A stretch of DNA of 56,734 nt, taken from contig CAYJMF010000015.1 in the NCBI GenBank assembly GCA_964370855.1, positions 1-56,734 on the forward strand. Reading direction: 5' to 3'. Below the pieces are notes generated by a model. The model saw only the letters and a list, made by a program, of their open reading frames with translations, made no database searches and was not told the DNA's origin. Shown here in pieces: positions 38,742 to 46,665 of the stretch. Both the position numbers and the translations under genes were made by a program. Position 1 is the stretch's first letter; each line of letters starts with the position of its first letter. This DNA comes from JAKLKS01 sp964370855. Lineage in GTDB: Bacteria; Planctomycetota; JAJSAM01; JAKLKS01.

Positions 38742-39883
38742 GCGACCCGCTCCCCCTCTTCCCGGTGACGACGGTGGGCTCCTGGCCGCGGCCCCGCTGG
38801 CTCCTCGACGCGGCGAAGCGGGGGGACCCGGACCTCCCGGCGCTCCGGGACCGCGCCTGCCTCGAGGCGCTGCGGGCGATGGAGTCGGCGGGCGTGGACA
38901 TCGTGTCCGACGGCGAGCAGCGGCGGGACAACTTCTACTCCTTCCTCTGCGAGCGGGTGGAGGGGATGACCCTCATGACCATGGCCGACCTCCTCGACTA
39001 CGTCGAGGACAAGGCCGGCTTCGAGGCGATGCTGGCCGCCCTCGACGTGCCGGCCTTCGCCATGCGCAACCCGACGGTCACGGGGCCGCTCCGGGCCAGG
39101 GGGATGCTGGTGCTCGACGACGCGCGCTTCCTCCGGCGCCACACGACCCGGGCCCTCAAGGCGACGCTTCCCGGCCCCTACCTCCTCTCCCGCTCCACCT
39201 GGGTGAAGGGGCTGAGCGACGGCGCCTACCCGACCCGCGAGGCCCTCGCCGACGACATCGTCGGCCTCCTCCGGACGGAGATCCTGGCGCTGGCCGCGGA
39301 GGGGGTGGAGTTCATCCAGATGGACGAACCGGTCCTCTCCGAGGTGCTCTTCGCGGGCCGCTCCGCCACGCGCACCTTCATGTGCGCCGCGCTCGCGGCG
39401 AAGTCGAGCCCGGAGAAGGAGATGGAGCTGGCCGTGAGGCTCCTCAACCGGGTGGTGGAGGGGATCGAGGGGCCCCGCATCGGGATCCACGTCTGCCGCG
39501 GCAACTGGAGCCGCGACGACGGGGTCCTCCTCTCCGGGGACTACGACCCGCTCATGCCCTGGTTCGCCCGCATGGACCTCGGCTTCTTCGCCCTGGAGTG
39601 GGCGACGCCGCGGGCCGGCCCCGTGGGGGTGCTGGCGGCCCTGCCGCCGGGGGCGATCCTCGGCTTCGGCGCCGTCAACCCGCGGACGGCGGAGGTGGAG
39701 GACCCGGAGACCATCGCGCTCCGCGTGCGCCGCGTCGCGGCCATCCTCGGGCCGGAGCGGGTCCACCTCAACCCCGACTGCGGCTTCGGGACCTTCGCGG
39801 AGCGGCCGGTGAACGACGCCGACACCGCGAAGCGGAAGCTCGAGGCCCTGGCAAGGGCGGCGGGGATCCTCCGGCGGGGGTGA
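38738..39883 (+). CDS. MetE-core-like methyltransferase (cobalamin-independent methionine synthase C-terminal type)
   Basis: A 381-residue protein with the MetE C-terminal barrel: TTVGSWPRP at the N-terminus, SDGEQRRDNFY, EFIQMDEPVLSE, IGIHVCRGN (His and Cys zinc ligands) and LNPDCGFGT (third zinc ligand Cys). Short archaeal and bacterial core-MetE proteins use other methyl donors than folate. ATG overlaps the previous stop (ATGA), so it is the last gene of the sulfur-relay run. A role in thiol methylation or in making a thiolated compound is suggested by context only. Confidence 0.8.
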   Translation: MSDPLPLFPVTTVGSWPRPRWLLDAAKRGDPDLPALRDRACLEALRAMESAGVDIVSDGEQRRDNFYSFLCERVEGMTLMTMADLLDYVEDKAGFEAMLAALDVPAFAMRNPTVTGPLRARGMLVLDDARFLRRHTTRALKATLPGPYLLSRSTWVKGLSDGAYPTREALADDIVGLLRTEILALAAEGVEFIQMDEPVLSEVLFAGRSATRTFMCAALAAKSSPEKEMELAVRLLNRVVEGIEGPRIGIHVCRGNWSRDDGVLLSGDYDPLMPWFARMDLGFFALEWATPRAGPVGVLAALPPGAILGFGAVNPRTAEVEDPETIALRVRRVAAILGPERVHLNPDCGFGTFAERPVNDADTAKRKLEALARAAGILRRG

Positions 39884-39889
39884 GGGGGA

Positions 39890-39908
39890 CGGCCCCTCCC
39901 GGGGGCCG
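39890..39908 (+). terminator. hairpin after MetE-like gene
   Basis: CGGCCCC (39890-39896) and GGGGCCG (39902-39908) form a 7-bp stem with loop TCCCG, 7 bases after the operon's last stop. No T run. Confidence 0.4.
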
Positions 39909-40013
39909 CTCCCGGATGGCCGGTCGGGGGCGGGCCAGAGGAGCCCGCCCCTTTCCGGTACTTCCACCCCGGGCCGTTCGAGAGCCGCAAACGAGCCCCT
40001 TCCACAGATGGAA

Positions 40014-40050
40014 TCGGAATCCGGCGCGAAAACCCGACAGGAATTCCGCG
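40014..40050. repeat. direct repeat R1
   Basis: TCGGAATCCGGC and the following 25 bases match 40470-40506 at roughly four of five positions in the same orientation. The two copies flank the small gene at 40098-40427. Confidence 0.6.
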
Positions 40051-40097
40051 AAGAATCCGTCGGGGGCCCTGCCCCTGCGGCGCAACTCCTTGTCCCG

Positions 40098-40427
40098 TCA
40101 GGAGATGGAGTGAATCGCCGTGGCCCACTGACTGGCCCCGATTCCGGTCTGGGAGACCACCCAGGCGAGGAAGGCGGCGGCGTCGGCGAAGGGCTCCGGC
40201 GCGGTCCCCGTGTTGCGCCCCTCCACGAAGTGGAACCGCATGGAGACGTCCCCGGAGGACGGGGAGGGGTGGACGAAGAGGTCCGAGCCGGCCTCCCGCA
40301 TGATCCACCACTCCTCGCGGGGGGAGTTCTGCACGCAGATCCAGGCCGTCGTCGCCGATCCTTGTGAGACGGAAAAGACGGATACGTCGTTGCCACCGGA
40401 ATCGATTTCGTTCACGAGACGCTTCAT
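40098..40427 (-). CDS. small hypothetical protein
   Basis: 109 residues, no signal peptide, no known motif. It is rich in Ser, Trp and Glu (EEWWIMREAGSDLFVHPS, FAWVV-like helix near 88). AAAGGAG lies 7 bases before the ATG. The last codons ATC TCC TGA CGGG are almost the same as the end of the kinase gene upstream (ATT TCC TGA CGGG), and direct repeats flank the gene. The gene may have arrived with, or been duplicated together with, the kinase 3' end. Probably cytoplasmic. Function unknown. Confidence 0.6.
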   Translation of the reverse strand: MKRLVNEIDSGGNDVSVFSVSQGSATTAWICVQNSPREEWWIMREAGSDLFVHPSPSSGDVSMRFHFVEGRNTGTAPEPFADAAAFLAWVVSQTGIGASQWATAIHSIS

Positions 40428-40469
40428 GGGACTCCTTTCGCAACCACGTGCCGGTCGCCTTCCGTAGAC

Positions 40470-40506
40470 TCGGAATCCGGCCGGGAAACCCGTCAGGAAA
40501 TCCCCG
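40470..40506. repeat. direct repeat R2, overlapping kinase 3' end
   Basis: Second copy of R1. It covers the kinase stop codon (40493-40495) and the following 12 bases, so the kinase terminus lies inside the repeat. Confidence 0.6.
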
Positions 40507-43180
40507 GCGGGTCACTCTCCACGGCCCGGAGGGCCTCCTCCGGTGTGAGGACCTCCCTCCGGCGCCCCAGGTGTAGTGGGTCGAGGGCCGCCGCGCACTC
40601 CCGCGCCCTCGACCCCCACCGGCCCGCCGCCCCCGTCTTCAGCATGCCGACGAGGCCGAGCACCTGGAGGGCGATGCCGGGGTAGACGATGGCGGCCCCC
40701 CTGGCCGCGAGGGCCTCCGGCTCCCCGGGTCCCGGGGCGGCGCCGGCGGCCAGGGCGAGGGCGCGGGCCATGGGCTCCGGGCCCCATCGCCCGATGGTCT
40801 CCCGGAACCGCTCCGCCGCCGCCTCTGCCAGCGGGACCGCCCCGGGGTCCCTCCTCCGCCAGGCCACCGCCGCCGCCGTCAGGAGGACCAGGCCCGAGTC
40901 GTAGTTCCCCCTCGCGCACAGGGCGGCCTCCAGGAGCTCCCCGTCGATCTCCGGGTCCCTGCCACGACGGTACTCGATGCACAGCAGCGAGGACTCGGCG
41001 TTCATCATCATGCCGGGGACCCGGAGGGGGCGGAGGATTTCGACCGCATCCCGGACCAGGGCGGCGGCCCTGTCCAGGTGGTAGATCTCCCTGTAGCCGG
41101 CGGACGCGGAGAGCAGCTGGTTCGCTCGTCCGGCGGGACCGCGGTTCCTTCTTGCCGCCCGCTCCCGGAGCCTCGCGGAGGATCGGAACCGCCCTTCTCG
41201 GTAGCGCAGGAAGGAGAGGGTGGAGCGCGCGAGCCTGCGGTTGTCGTCCTCCGGACGGGAGCGCTGCCAGCGCAGGGTCCGGACCACCTCGGCCCGCACC
41301 CAGGTCTCCCCCGGGGGGGAGTTCTTGATGGCGTCGCTCCTGGCCGACCAGCGCACCTGTTCGAAGACCGGATCGAGAACCTCGTTGACGGAGTCGATCA
41401 GGGCGACGGCCGCCCTCCCTTCCCCCCGGAATCCGAGGCGCACCGCCCGGGCCAGGGACTCGATGGCCGCCGCCCGCGGCGTGCGGACCTTCCTTCGTTG
41501 CAGGTGGTACATCAGGCGGTCCATGGTGGCCGCCGTGCCCGCGTACTTGGCGAGCCTCAGGTAGGAGAGGAGGATCCCCTCCTCGTCGGTGGGAGCCATC
41601 CCGCCCCGGCGGCCGAGGGCGAGGGCCTCCTCGAGGACCGCCAGGGAGTCGTCGATGCGCCCCTCCTCCTGGAGGCGCTGCCCGAGGTCCCCGGCCTCGG
41701 CGCAGGCCGCCGCCGCGTCCCCCGCCGCGGCGAGGAGGAAGAAGCGCTCCTCGGACCCGGGGGGCCGGGCCGCGGCCAGGGCACGGAGACGGGCCGGTGC
41801 CTCCGGTGTGGCGGCGCCCCCGGCGGGGAGCCAGGCCGCGATCTCCTCCTCGGCCCGGAGGCGCTGGAGGGACTCCCTCGGCACGGAGAGGACGCCGTCC
41901 ACGGGCCGTGCGAGGCCCGAACGCACCCAGCGGGCCAGCACCTCCCCCACCCGGTGCCTCTCCCCTCCCGTGCGGAGGTGGAGCGCGCGGGCGCCGTCCT
42001 CGCGGAGGTGGAAGACGCGGTCGGGGCCGGCGAAGAGGGGGCGGAGGGCCTCCTCCGGGAGGGGGCCGGCGCGCCGGGCCGGGAGCTTCCCGCGGAGGAT
42101 CTCCTCCACCATCGCCTCGACGGGATCGGAGGGGGCGCCGGGGCCCCGCGGGAAGAGGGCCGCGAGGGCGGCCTCGGCGCTCCCCGGGCGACGGGCGGGA
42201 TCCGGCGACAGGAGGCGGTCCACGACGGAGGCCGCGGGGGCGGGGACCCCGGGGGCGGCCTCGGCGAGGGGGCGCGCGACGCCGGACTTCCGCGCCGCCG
42301 CGAGGCGGGTCATGCGGTCGGCGTCGTGGGGGGGGACGCCGGCGAGGGCCTCGTAGAGCATCACGCCGACGGAGTAGAGGTCGCTCCGCTCGTCCGGGGG
42401 CCCGCCGCCGAAGCGCTCCGGCGCGAGCCAGGCCGGGGTGCCTCCGGAGGGGAGGTCCTCCTCCTCCCGCTCCCGCGCCACGCCGAGATCGAGGAGGACG
42501 GGGATCCCGCGGGGGTCCACGAGGACGTTGGCGGGCTTGAGATCGCCGTGGAAGACTCCGAAGCGGTGCAGGGTGCCGAGGGTCTCGAGGAGGGAGCGGG
42601 CCGTCGGGGCCAGCGTCTCCCAGGGGACCGGGACCGCGCGGCCCGGGAAGGGCTCCCCCGCGACCAGGGCCATGGCGAGCCAGGCGTACCCGTCCTCGAG
42701 GCCGTCGTCGAGGAGCTCCGCCACCCCGGGGAGGCGGGCGCGGCGGAGGAGGGCGGTCTCGCGGCGCAGCGAGTCGTCGGCCAGGGCGCGGCTCCCCGTG
42801 AGCACCTTCACCGCCGCGGGCCGCCCCGTGAGGCGGTCCTCGGCCCGGTGGACCGTGCCGAAGGCGCCGGAGGCGATGCGCTCCCCGAGGAGGTACCGCC
42901 CTCCGAGGAGGTCGCCGGCGGCCGGGGCGGGGGCCGCGGCCCCCGGGACGGCGCCGGGGCCGGCGGCCGTGGCGGAATCGGCGGCCAGGGAGGGGAGGAA
43001 GGCCGGCGGCTCGAGGAACTCCCCCGCCCCCTCCTCCGCGGCGAGCAGGGTCCGGACCTCGGCGAGGAGGGCAGGGTCCCCGGCGCAGCGCTCCGCGAGG
43101 AGGGCGTCGCGGGCCGCCCCCCGGACCTCCACCGCGGCGAGGAAGACGTCCTTCGCCCGGCGCCAGAGGTCGGCGTTCAC
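40493..43180 (-). CDS. large Ser/Thr protein kinase with helical C-terminal region
   Basis: An 895-residue protein. The N-terminal 90 residues are a short helical segment plus an Ala/Pro linker. The Hanks-type kinase domain is at about 95-360: glycine loop GERIASGAFGTVHRA, Lys125 in AAVKVL, catalytic HGDLKPANVL (Asp213, Asn218), DLG at 231-233 in place of DFG, and the activation segment ending GTPAWLAPERFGG. The C-terminal 500 residues are helical, TPR-like, with no transmembrane helix. GTG overlaps the stop of the ECF sigma gene upstream, so the pair is coupled. Sigma plus kinase pairs of this kind are common in Planctomycetota and Acidobacteriota; the kinase probably sets sigma activity. 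Confidence 0.88.
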   Translation of the reverse strand: MNADLWRRAKDVFLAAVEVRGAARDALLAERCAGDPALLAEVRTLLAAEEGAGEFLEPPAFLPSLAADSATAAGPGAVPGAAAPAPAAGDLLGGRYLLGERIASGAFGTVHRAEDRLTGRPAAVKVLTGSRALADDSLRRETALLRRARLPGVAELLDDGLEDGYAWLAMALVAGEPFPGRAVPVPWETLAPTARSLLETLGTLHRFGVFHGDLKPANVLVDPRGIPVLLDLGVAREREEEDLPSGGTPAWLAPERFGGGPPDERSDLYSVGVMLYEALAGVPPHDADRMTRLAAARKSGVARPLAEAAPGVPAPAASVVDRLLSPDPARRPGSAEAALAALFPRGPGAPSDPVEAMVEEILRGKLPARRAGPLPEEALRPLFAGPDRVFHLREDGARALHLRTGGERHRVGEVLARWVRSGLARPVDGVLSVPRESLQRLRAEEEIAAWLPAGGAATPEAPARLRALAAARPPGSEERFFLLAAAGDAAAACAEAGDLGQRLQEEGRIDDSLAVLEEALALGRRGGMAPTDEEGILLSYLRLAKYAGTAATMDRLMYHLQRRKVRTPRAAAIESLARAVRLGFRGEGRAAVALIDSVNEVLDPVFEQVRWSARSDAIKNSPPGETWVRAEVVRTLRWQRSRPEDDNRRLARSTLSFLRYREGRFRSSARLRERAARRNRGPAGRANQLLSASAGYREIYHLDRAAALVRDAVEILRPLRVPGMMMNAESSLLCIEYRRGRDPEIDGELLEAALCARGNYDSGLVLLTAAAVAWRRRDPGAVPLAEAAAERFRETIGRWGPEPMARALALAAGAAPGPGEPEALAARGAAIVYPGIALQVLGLVGMLKTGAAGRWGSRARECAAALDPLHLGRRREVLTPEEALRAVESDPPGIS

Positions 43181-43746
43181 CCGAGGGCCCTGCGGAGCCA
43201 GGCCCGCGCGTGGGCCCAGTCCCGCTCCACGGTGCGGACCGAGACCCCGAGGGCGCGGGCGATCTCCTCCATGGTCATGCCGCCGAAGAAGCGGCACTCG
43301 ACGACGTGGGCGGCCCCGGGGTCGTGGACCTCGACCTCGCGGAGGGCCCGGTCGAGCTTCTCCAGGTCCACGGCCCGTTCCTCGTAGGCGACGACCACCC
43401 GGTCCAGGGGCACCCGCCCGTGGTTCCCGCCCCGCTTGAGGGAGGTGCGGGAGCGGACGTGGTCCACGAGGATGAAGCGCATGGCCCGGGCCGCAAGGGA
43501 GAGGAAGTGCTCGCGGTTCTCCCACTGGAAGCCCTCGAGGCCGGAGATGCGGATCCAGGCCTCGTGGACGAGGGCCGTCGCCTGGAGGGTGGAGCCGGGG
43601 GGGCCGTCCTTGCGGAGGAGGGAGGCGGCCACGCGGCGCAGTTCGTCGTAGAGCCGCTCGAAGACGGCGTCCCGGGCGGCCGTGTCCCCATCGCTCATGC
43701 GGCGGAGCAGGAGGGTGATCTCGAGTCCCTTCCCGTCGTCCTCCAT
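43177..43746 (-). CDS. ECF-type RNA polymerase sigma factor (kinase-linked group)
   Basis: A 189-residue sigma factor. Region 2: YDELRRVAASLLRKDGPPGS and ATALVHEAWIRISG; region 4: VVECRFFGGMTMEEIARALG, then SVRTVERDWAHARAWLRRAL. The sequence layout (LLRR...LVHEAWIRI...HFLSLAARAMRFILVDHVR) is that of the Sig-70_X6 / TIGR02999-like group, which lacks an anti-sigma gene and is paired with a Ser/Thr kinase. ATG at 43746 has GGGAGAG upstream. Its stop overlaps the kinase start. It is divergent from the DsrE gene at 43873. Confidence 0.9.
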   Translation of the reverse strand: MEDDGKGLEITLLLRRMSDGDTAARDAVFERLYDELRRVAASLLRKDGPPGSTLQATALVHEAWIRISGLEGFQWENREHFLSLAARAMRFILVDHVRSRTSLKRGGNHGRVPLDRVVVAYEERAVDLEKLDRALREVEVHDPGAAHVVECRFFGGMTMEEIARALGVSVRTVERDWAHARAWLRRALG

Positions 43747-43872
43747 GCGCTCTCCCCGGGCCCTCCCGCACCGGAGATTGTGCGGGAGGAGGTTCTCCGG
43801 TACAAGGACCCCGGGCGCGGGGGGGCGGATCGTCCCCGTGACGGTGGGCGGCGGAGAAGGGAGGAGGCGGCC

Positions 43873-44235
43873 ATGGCGGGTCGGTTCTGCGTGATGCTCC
43901 GGCACGGGAAGGACAACCCCGACGCGGCCACCATGGCCTTCGTCACGGCGGCGGCGGGGCCGGCCTCGGAGCGGGAGACCCTCGTCTTCCTCACCATGGA
44001 GGGGGTCCGCCTGGCCGAGAAGGGGACCATCGACGGGATCCGGGAACCGGGGCTCGCCCCCCTGCGTGAACTGGTCGAAAAGTTTCTCGCCGCGGGAGGG
44101 AAGATCCTCGCCTGCGGCACCTGCGTGAAGAAGCGCGGGATCCAGGAGGGGGACCTCGACCCCGCCATCCCCGTCGCCGGCGCCGCCACCCTCGTCGCCT
44201 TCCTCTCCGACGGCACCGCCAGCGTGACGTTTTAG
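43873..44235 (+). CDS. DsrE-family protein, second copy
   Basis: A 120-residue paralogue of the DsrE protein at 37640. It keeps KDNPDAATMAFVTAAAG, ETLVFLTMEGVRL and the Cys81/Cys84 pair (ILACGTCVKKRGI). GGGAGGAGG lies before the ATG. It stands alone, divergent from the sigma/kinase pair, and its TAG stop (44233-44235) is the first base step of palindromic element D (TAGGGGACG). It is probably a persulfide-accepting protein too. Confidence 0.85.
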   Translation: MAGRFCVMLRHGKDNPDAATMAFVTAAAGPASERETLVFLTMEGVRLAEKGTIDGIREPGLAPLRELVEKFLAAGGKILACGTCVKKRGIQEGDLDPAIPVAGAATLVAFLSDGTASVTF

Positions 44236-44348
44236 GGGACGCACCCAACTTTCCAACTTTTCTGTGGATAACTTCCTGCCCTGTCTGCCTCCGGCAGACA
44301 GGGCAGGAAGTTATCCACAGAAAAGTTGGAAAGTTGGGTGCGTCCCCT
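44234..44348. repeat. palindromic element D: perfect 56-bp arms, 3-base loop
   Basis: Arms 44234-44289 and 44293-44348 are exact inverted complements; the loop is TCC. The outer end is AGGGGACGCACCC, then AACTTTCCAACTTTTC, then TGTGGATAACTTCC, then an inner CTGTCTGCC. Each arm holds one perfect DnaA-box 9-mer (TTATCCACA at 44311-44319 and its complement at 44263-44271). It touches the stop codons of both convergent genes. Confidence 0.97.
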
Positions 44349-45350
44349 CTACTCCGCCGCCACCTCGGGGCGGGCTTTGCGGAAGGACTCGAGGGGGTCC
44401 TTCCAGTCGGCGGTGGCGGGGAGGGCGACCTTCCGGAGGGCGGGCATCCCCTTGAGGGTGTCGAGGACCTTCGCGGTCACCTTCGTGTCCCTGAGGTCGA
44501 GGGTCTCGAGACCCTTCATCCCGGCGAGGGCGGCCACGCCGGCGTCGTCCACGGCGGTGCCCTGCAGGCGGAGGGTCCGGAGCCCGGGGACCTTCGCCAC
44601 GCTCGCGAGCCCCGCCCCGGTCACCCGGGTTCCGGAGAGGTCCAGCGTGCGGAGCGCCTCCCGTCCCTTCAGCAGGGCGATGCCGCGGTCCGTGACGTTG
44701 GTGCCGGAGAGGTTCAGGGACTCGAGCCCCGCCACCTTCCCGAGGTGGGCGATCCCGTCGTCCCCCACGGGGGTGGCCGTGAGGTCGAGGGAGCGGAGCG
44801 CCGCGAGGTTCTCCACATGCGCGAGCCCCGCGTCGCTGAGCCGCGTCGAGGAGAGGTCGAGCTCCACGGGCTTCGCATCGGGGGCGAAGGAGAGCACGCC
44901 TCCGGGGGAGACGGACCCGCCGGGGCGGAGCGCGGCGATGCTCTCCTGCGCCTTCACGTGGGCCAGGGCCGTGGCGGTGATGTCCGGCACCTCCCGCTTC
45001 CCCCAGGTCACGGCGCCCCGGCCGCCGACGAGGTCCCGCTTCTCCTCCCGCGCGGCGCCCTCGACGGCCTTGCGGAACTTCCGGTTCGCCCGGACCATCA
45101 GGAAGGAGTACCGGACGTCCTTCTCCGTGAGCTTCTCCTCGAGGATGCGCTGGTAGTCGGAGATGGCGCGGAAGATCTCGTCGGCGTCCACGACGGCGGG
45201 GGCCTTCGCCTCCCGGGCGCGGCCGACGTAGAGCGAGGACTCCTCGGCCTCCACGGCGGGGACCTGATCGTCGTCAAGGGCCGCGGCGCGGGACGGGACC
45301 GCGGCGGCGGCGGCGAGGGCGAGGCAGGCGAGAATGGCGGCGTGTTTCAT
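44349..45350 (-). CDS. exported leucine-rich-repeat protein
   Basis: A 333-residue protein with a signal peptide (MKHAAILACLALAAAAAVPS). Residues 60-150 are helical (ISDYQRILEEKLTEKDVRYS). From 165 to 315 there are six LRRs of the 24-residue bacterial type, such as LRSLDLTATPVGDDGIAHLG, LESLNLSGTNVTDRGIALLK and LRTLDLSGTRVTGAGLASVA. This repeat style is common in Planctomycetota. Periplasmic or surface binding is expected. GGAGGAC precedes the ATG. Its TAG directly adjoins element D. Confidence 0.85.
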   Translation of the reverse strand: MKHAAILACLALAAAAAVPSRAAALDDDQVPAVEAEESSLYVGRAREAKAPAVVDADEIFRAISDYQRILEEKLTEKDVRYSFLMVRANRKFRKAVEGAAREEKRDLVGGRGAVTWGKREVPDITATALAHVKAQESIAALRPGGSVSPGGVLSFAPDAKPVELDLSSTRLSDAGLAHVENLAALRSLDLTATPVGDDGIAHLGKVAGLESLNLSGTNVTDRGIALLKGREALRTLDLSGTRVTGAGLASVAKVPGLRTLRLQGTAVDDAGVAALAGMKGLETLDLRDTKVTAKVLDTLKGMPALRKVALPATADWKDPLESFRKARPEVAAE

Positions 45351-45376
45351 GGGGTCCTCCGGCGGATCCCTGATCC

Positions 45377-45382
45377 TAGCGT
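45377..45382 (+). promoter_or_regulatory. -10 box TAGCGT, leaderless start
   Basis: TAGCGT then 6 bases then the ATG at 45389. Only 38 bases separate this gene from the divergent LRR gene, so there is no room for a leader. Confidence 0.55.
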
Positions 45383-45388
45383 GCACCC

Positions 45389-46519
45389 ATGCCCACAGGT
45401 ACCACCGTCGTCCCGCCGCCGTCGGCCTTTCCCCGCGTTTCCCGCGGGACCCTCCTCCTCTACCGCCTCTTCGACGTCGCCGGGGACATCGACCTCGACC
45501 GCGCCGAGGAGATCCTCGCGGGTGCCGGCGAGCGCCTCCGCCTGCGGGGGGAGAGGACCGGCTTCCTCGATCTCCCCGAACGCCCCCTGTCGGCGGACCT
45601 CGGCCCCCGTTCGCTCGCCCTGGAGGACGGCACCGTCCTCGAGGCGCGCGCCTTCGTCCGGCTCTTCGGCATCGGCGTCGCCTCGGTCCGCTACGAGGTG
45701 GACCTCCCCCCCGGCACGGGCCCCGCCGATCTCGCCCGGCTCGTGCGGGCCGCCGCCGACAGCGGTACGCTGGCCGGCGGCGCGCGCTCCGAGGCGGAGG
45801 GGCTCGCCGCCCGCATCGCCCCGGCCCTCGACGACCCCGTCACCTCGCCGCTCTTCGAGACCTACGCCGTCGTCCTCGTCGGCGCCCTGGAGGTGGGGCG
45901 CGGGGCGGCGGACTGCGAGGGGCCCGACCTCGCGCGCGTCCTCCTCGGGGAGCCCCCCGCCGCCGGACTCTCGGCGCGCACCGTGGAGGACGCGACGCGC
46001 CATCGCTTCTCCTACTCCGGCGAGGACCTGTGCGTGCTGGACTGGGATACGGCCTTCGTGGTGGAGCCCGACGGGGACCGCTCCGTGCCCGACGTCCTCG
46101 AGCTCGCGGCGGCCCAGCTCCTCGAGCTCCGCTGGTATGACGACCTCTTCGAGAAGGAGCTGGTGGAGGTGGCGGGCCTGCTGGGGCGGCCCCGCGCGTC
46201 CCTGGCGTGGCTCTCCGTCGGCCGCTACGGCCGCGTGACCCGCCGCATCCAGCACCGGGTCGTGGACAGCGTGGAGTTCGTCTCCCGCGTGGAGAACGCC
46301 GTGCGCGTCGTCGGCGACCTCTACCTCGCCCGCGTCTACCGCGCCGCCGTGGAGCGGTTCCGCATCGACAACTGGGTCGCCGAGGTCGTCCGCCGCCAGG
46401 AGGTCGCCGCCCGCGTCTCCAGCCTCCTCCACGACGAGGCCCACAGCGCCCTCGGCCACGTCCTCGAGCTCACGATCATCGCCCTCATCGTCCTCGAGAT
46501 CGTGATGGCGCTGGCGTAG
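45389..46519 (+). CDS. RMD1/DUF155-like membrane-associated protein
   Basis: A 376-residue protein. The core around residues 215-350 has WDTAFVVEPDG, LLELRWYDDLFEKEL, VGDLYLARVYRAAVERFRI and a C-terminal hydrophobic helix (LELTIIALIVLEIVMALA). This order, with a charged helical domain and a single C-terminal membrane helix after HxxLE, resembles the RMD1/Sif2/DUF155 family found in mitochondria and bacteria, whose molecular role is not settled. Leaderless by its TAGCGT box. It converges on the rhodanese gene with element E between. Confidence 0.6.
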   Translation: MPTGTTVVPPPSAFPRVSRGTLLLYRLFDVAGDIDLDRAEEILAGAGERLRLRGERTGFLDLPERPLSADLGPRSLALEDGTVLEARAFVRLFGIGVASVRYEVDLPPGTGPADLARLVRAAADSGTLAGGARSEAEGLAARIAPALDDPVTSPLFETYAVVLVGALEVGRGAADCEGPDLARVLLGEPPAAGLSARTVEDATRHRFSYSGEDLCVLDWDTAFVVEPDGDRSVPDVLELAAAQLLELRWYDDLFEKELVEVAGLLGRPRASLAWLSVGRYGRVTRRIQHRVVDSVEFVSRVENAVRVVGDLYLARVYRAAVERFRIDNWVAEVVRRQEVAARVSSLLHDEAHSALGHVLELTIIALIVLEIVMALA

Positions 46520-46525
46520 GCGGTA

Positions 46526-46660
46526 GGCGGGGACGCACCCCCCAAAAAAAAAAATTTTTTTTTTAAAAAAAACCGGGGCGGGGGCCGCGCGGGNNNNNNN
46601 NNNCCGGCATTCCGCCGGGAAGTTATCCACAGAAAAGTTGGAAAGTTGGGTGCGTCCCCT
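46526..46660. repeat. palindromic element E, left arm broken by assembly gap (N at 46594-46603)
   Basis: The left arm starts GGCGGGGACGCACCC and then dissolves into A and T homopolymers and Ns. The right arm (46617-46660) is the same as element D through TTATCCACA, GAAAAGTTGGAAAGTTGGG and TGCGTCCCCT. The contig break sits inside the hairpin, as with element J. It lies between convergent genes. Confidence 0.85.
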
Positions 46661-46665
46661 ATTCC

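Noticed and set aside
41078..43387. Plus-strand frame of about 770 codons opposite the kinase gene
   Set aside because: Shadow of the kinase; no motifs, composition of Arg/Gly/Glu only.
46543..46572. A/T homopolymer as a strong promoter or UP element
   Set aside because: It adjoins an N gap inside a palindrome and resembles the other contig-end artefacts.
44234..46660. Origin of replication suggested by three perfect DnaA boxes
   Set aside because: The boxes are part of repeats D and E, and no dnaA, dnaN, gyrB or parAB gene or A/T-rich unwinding region is nearby.
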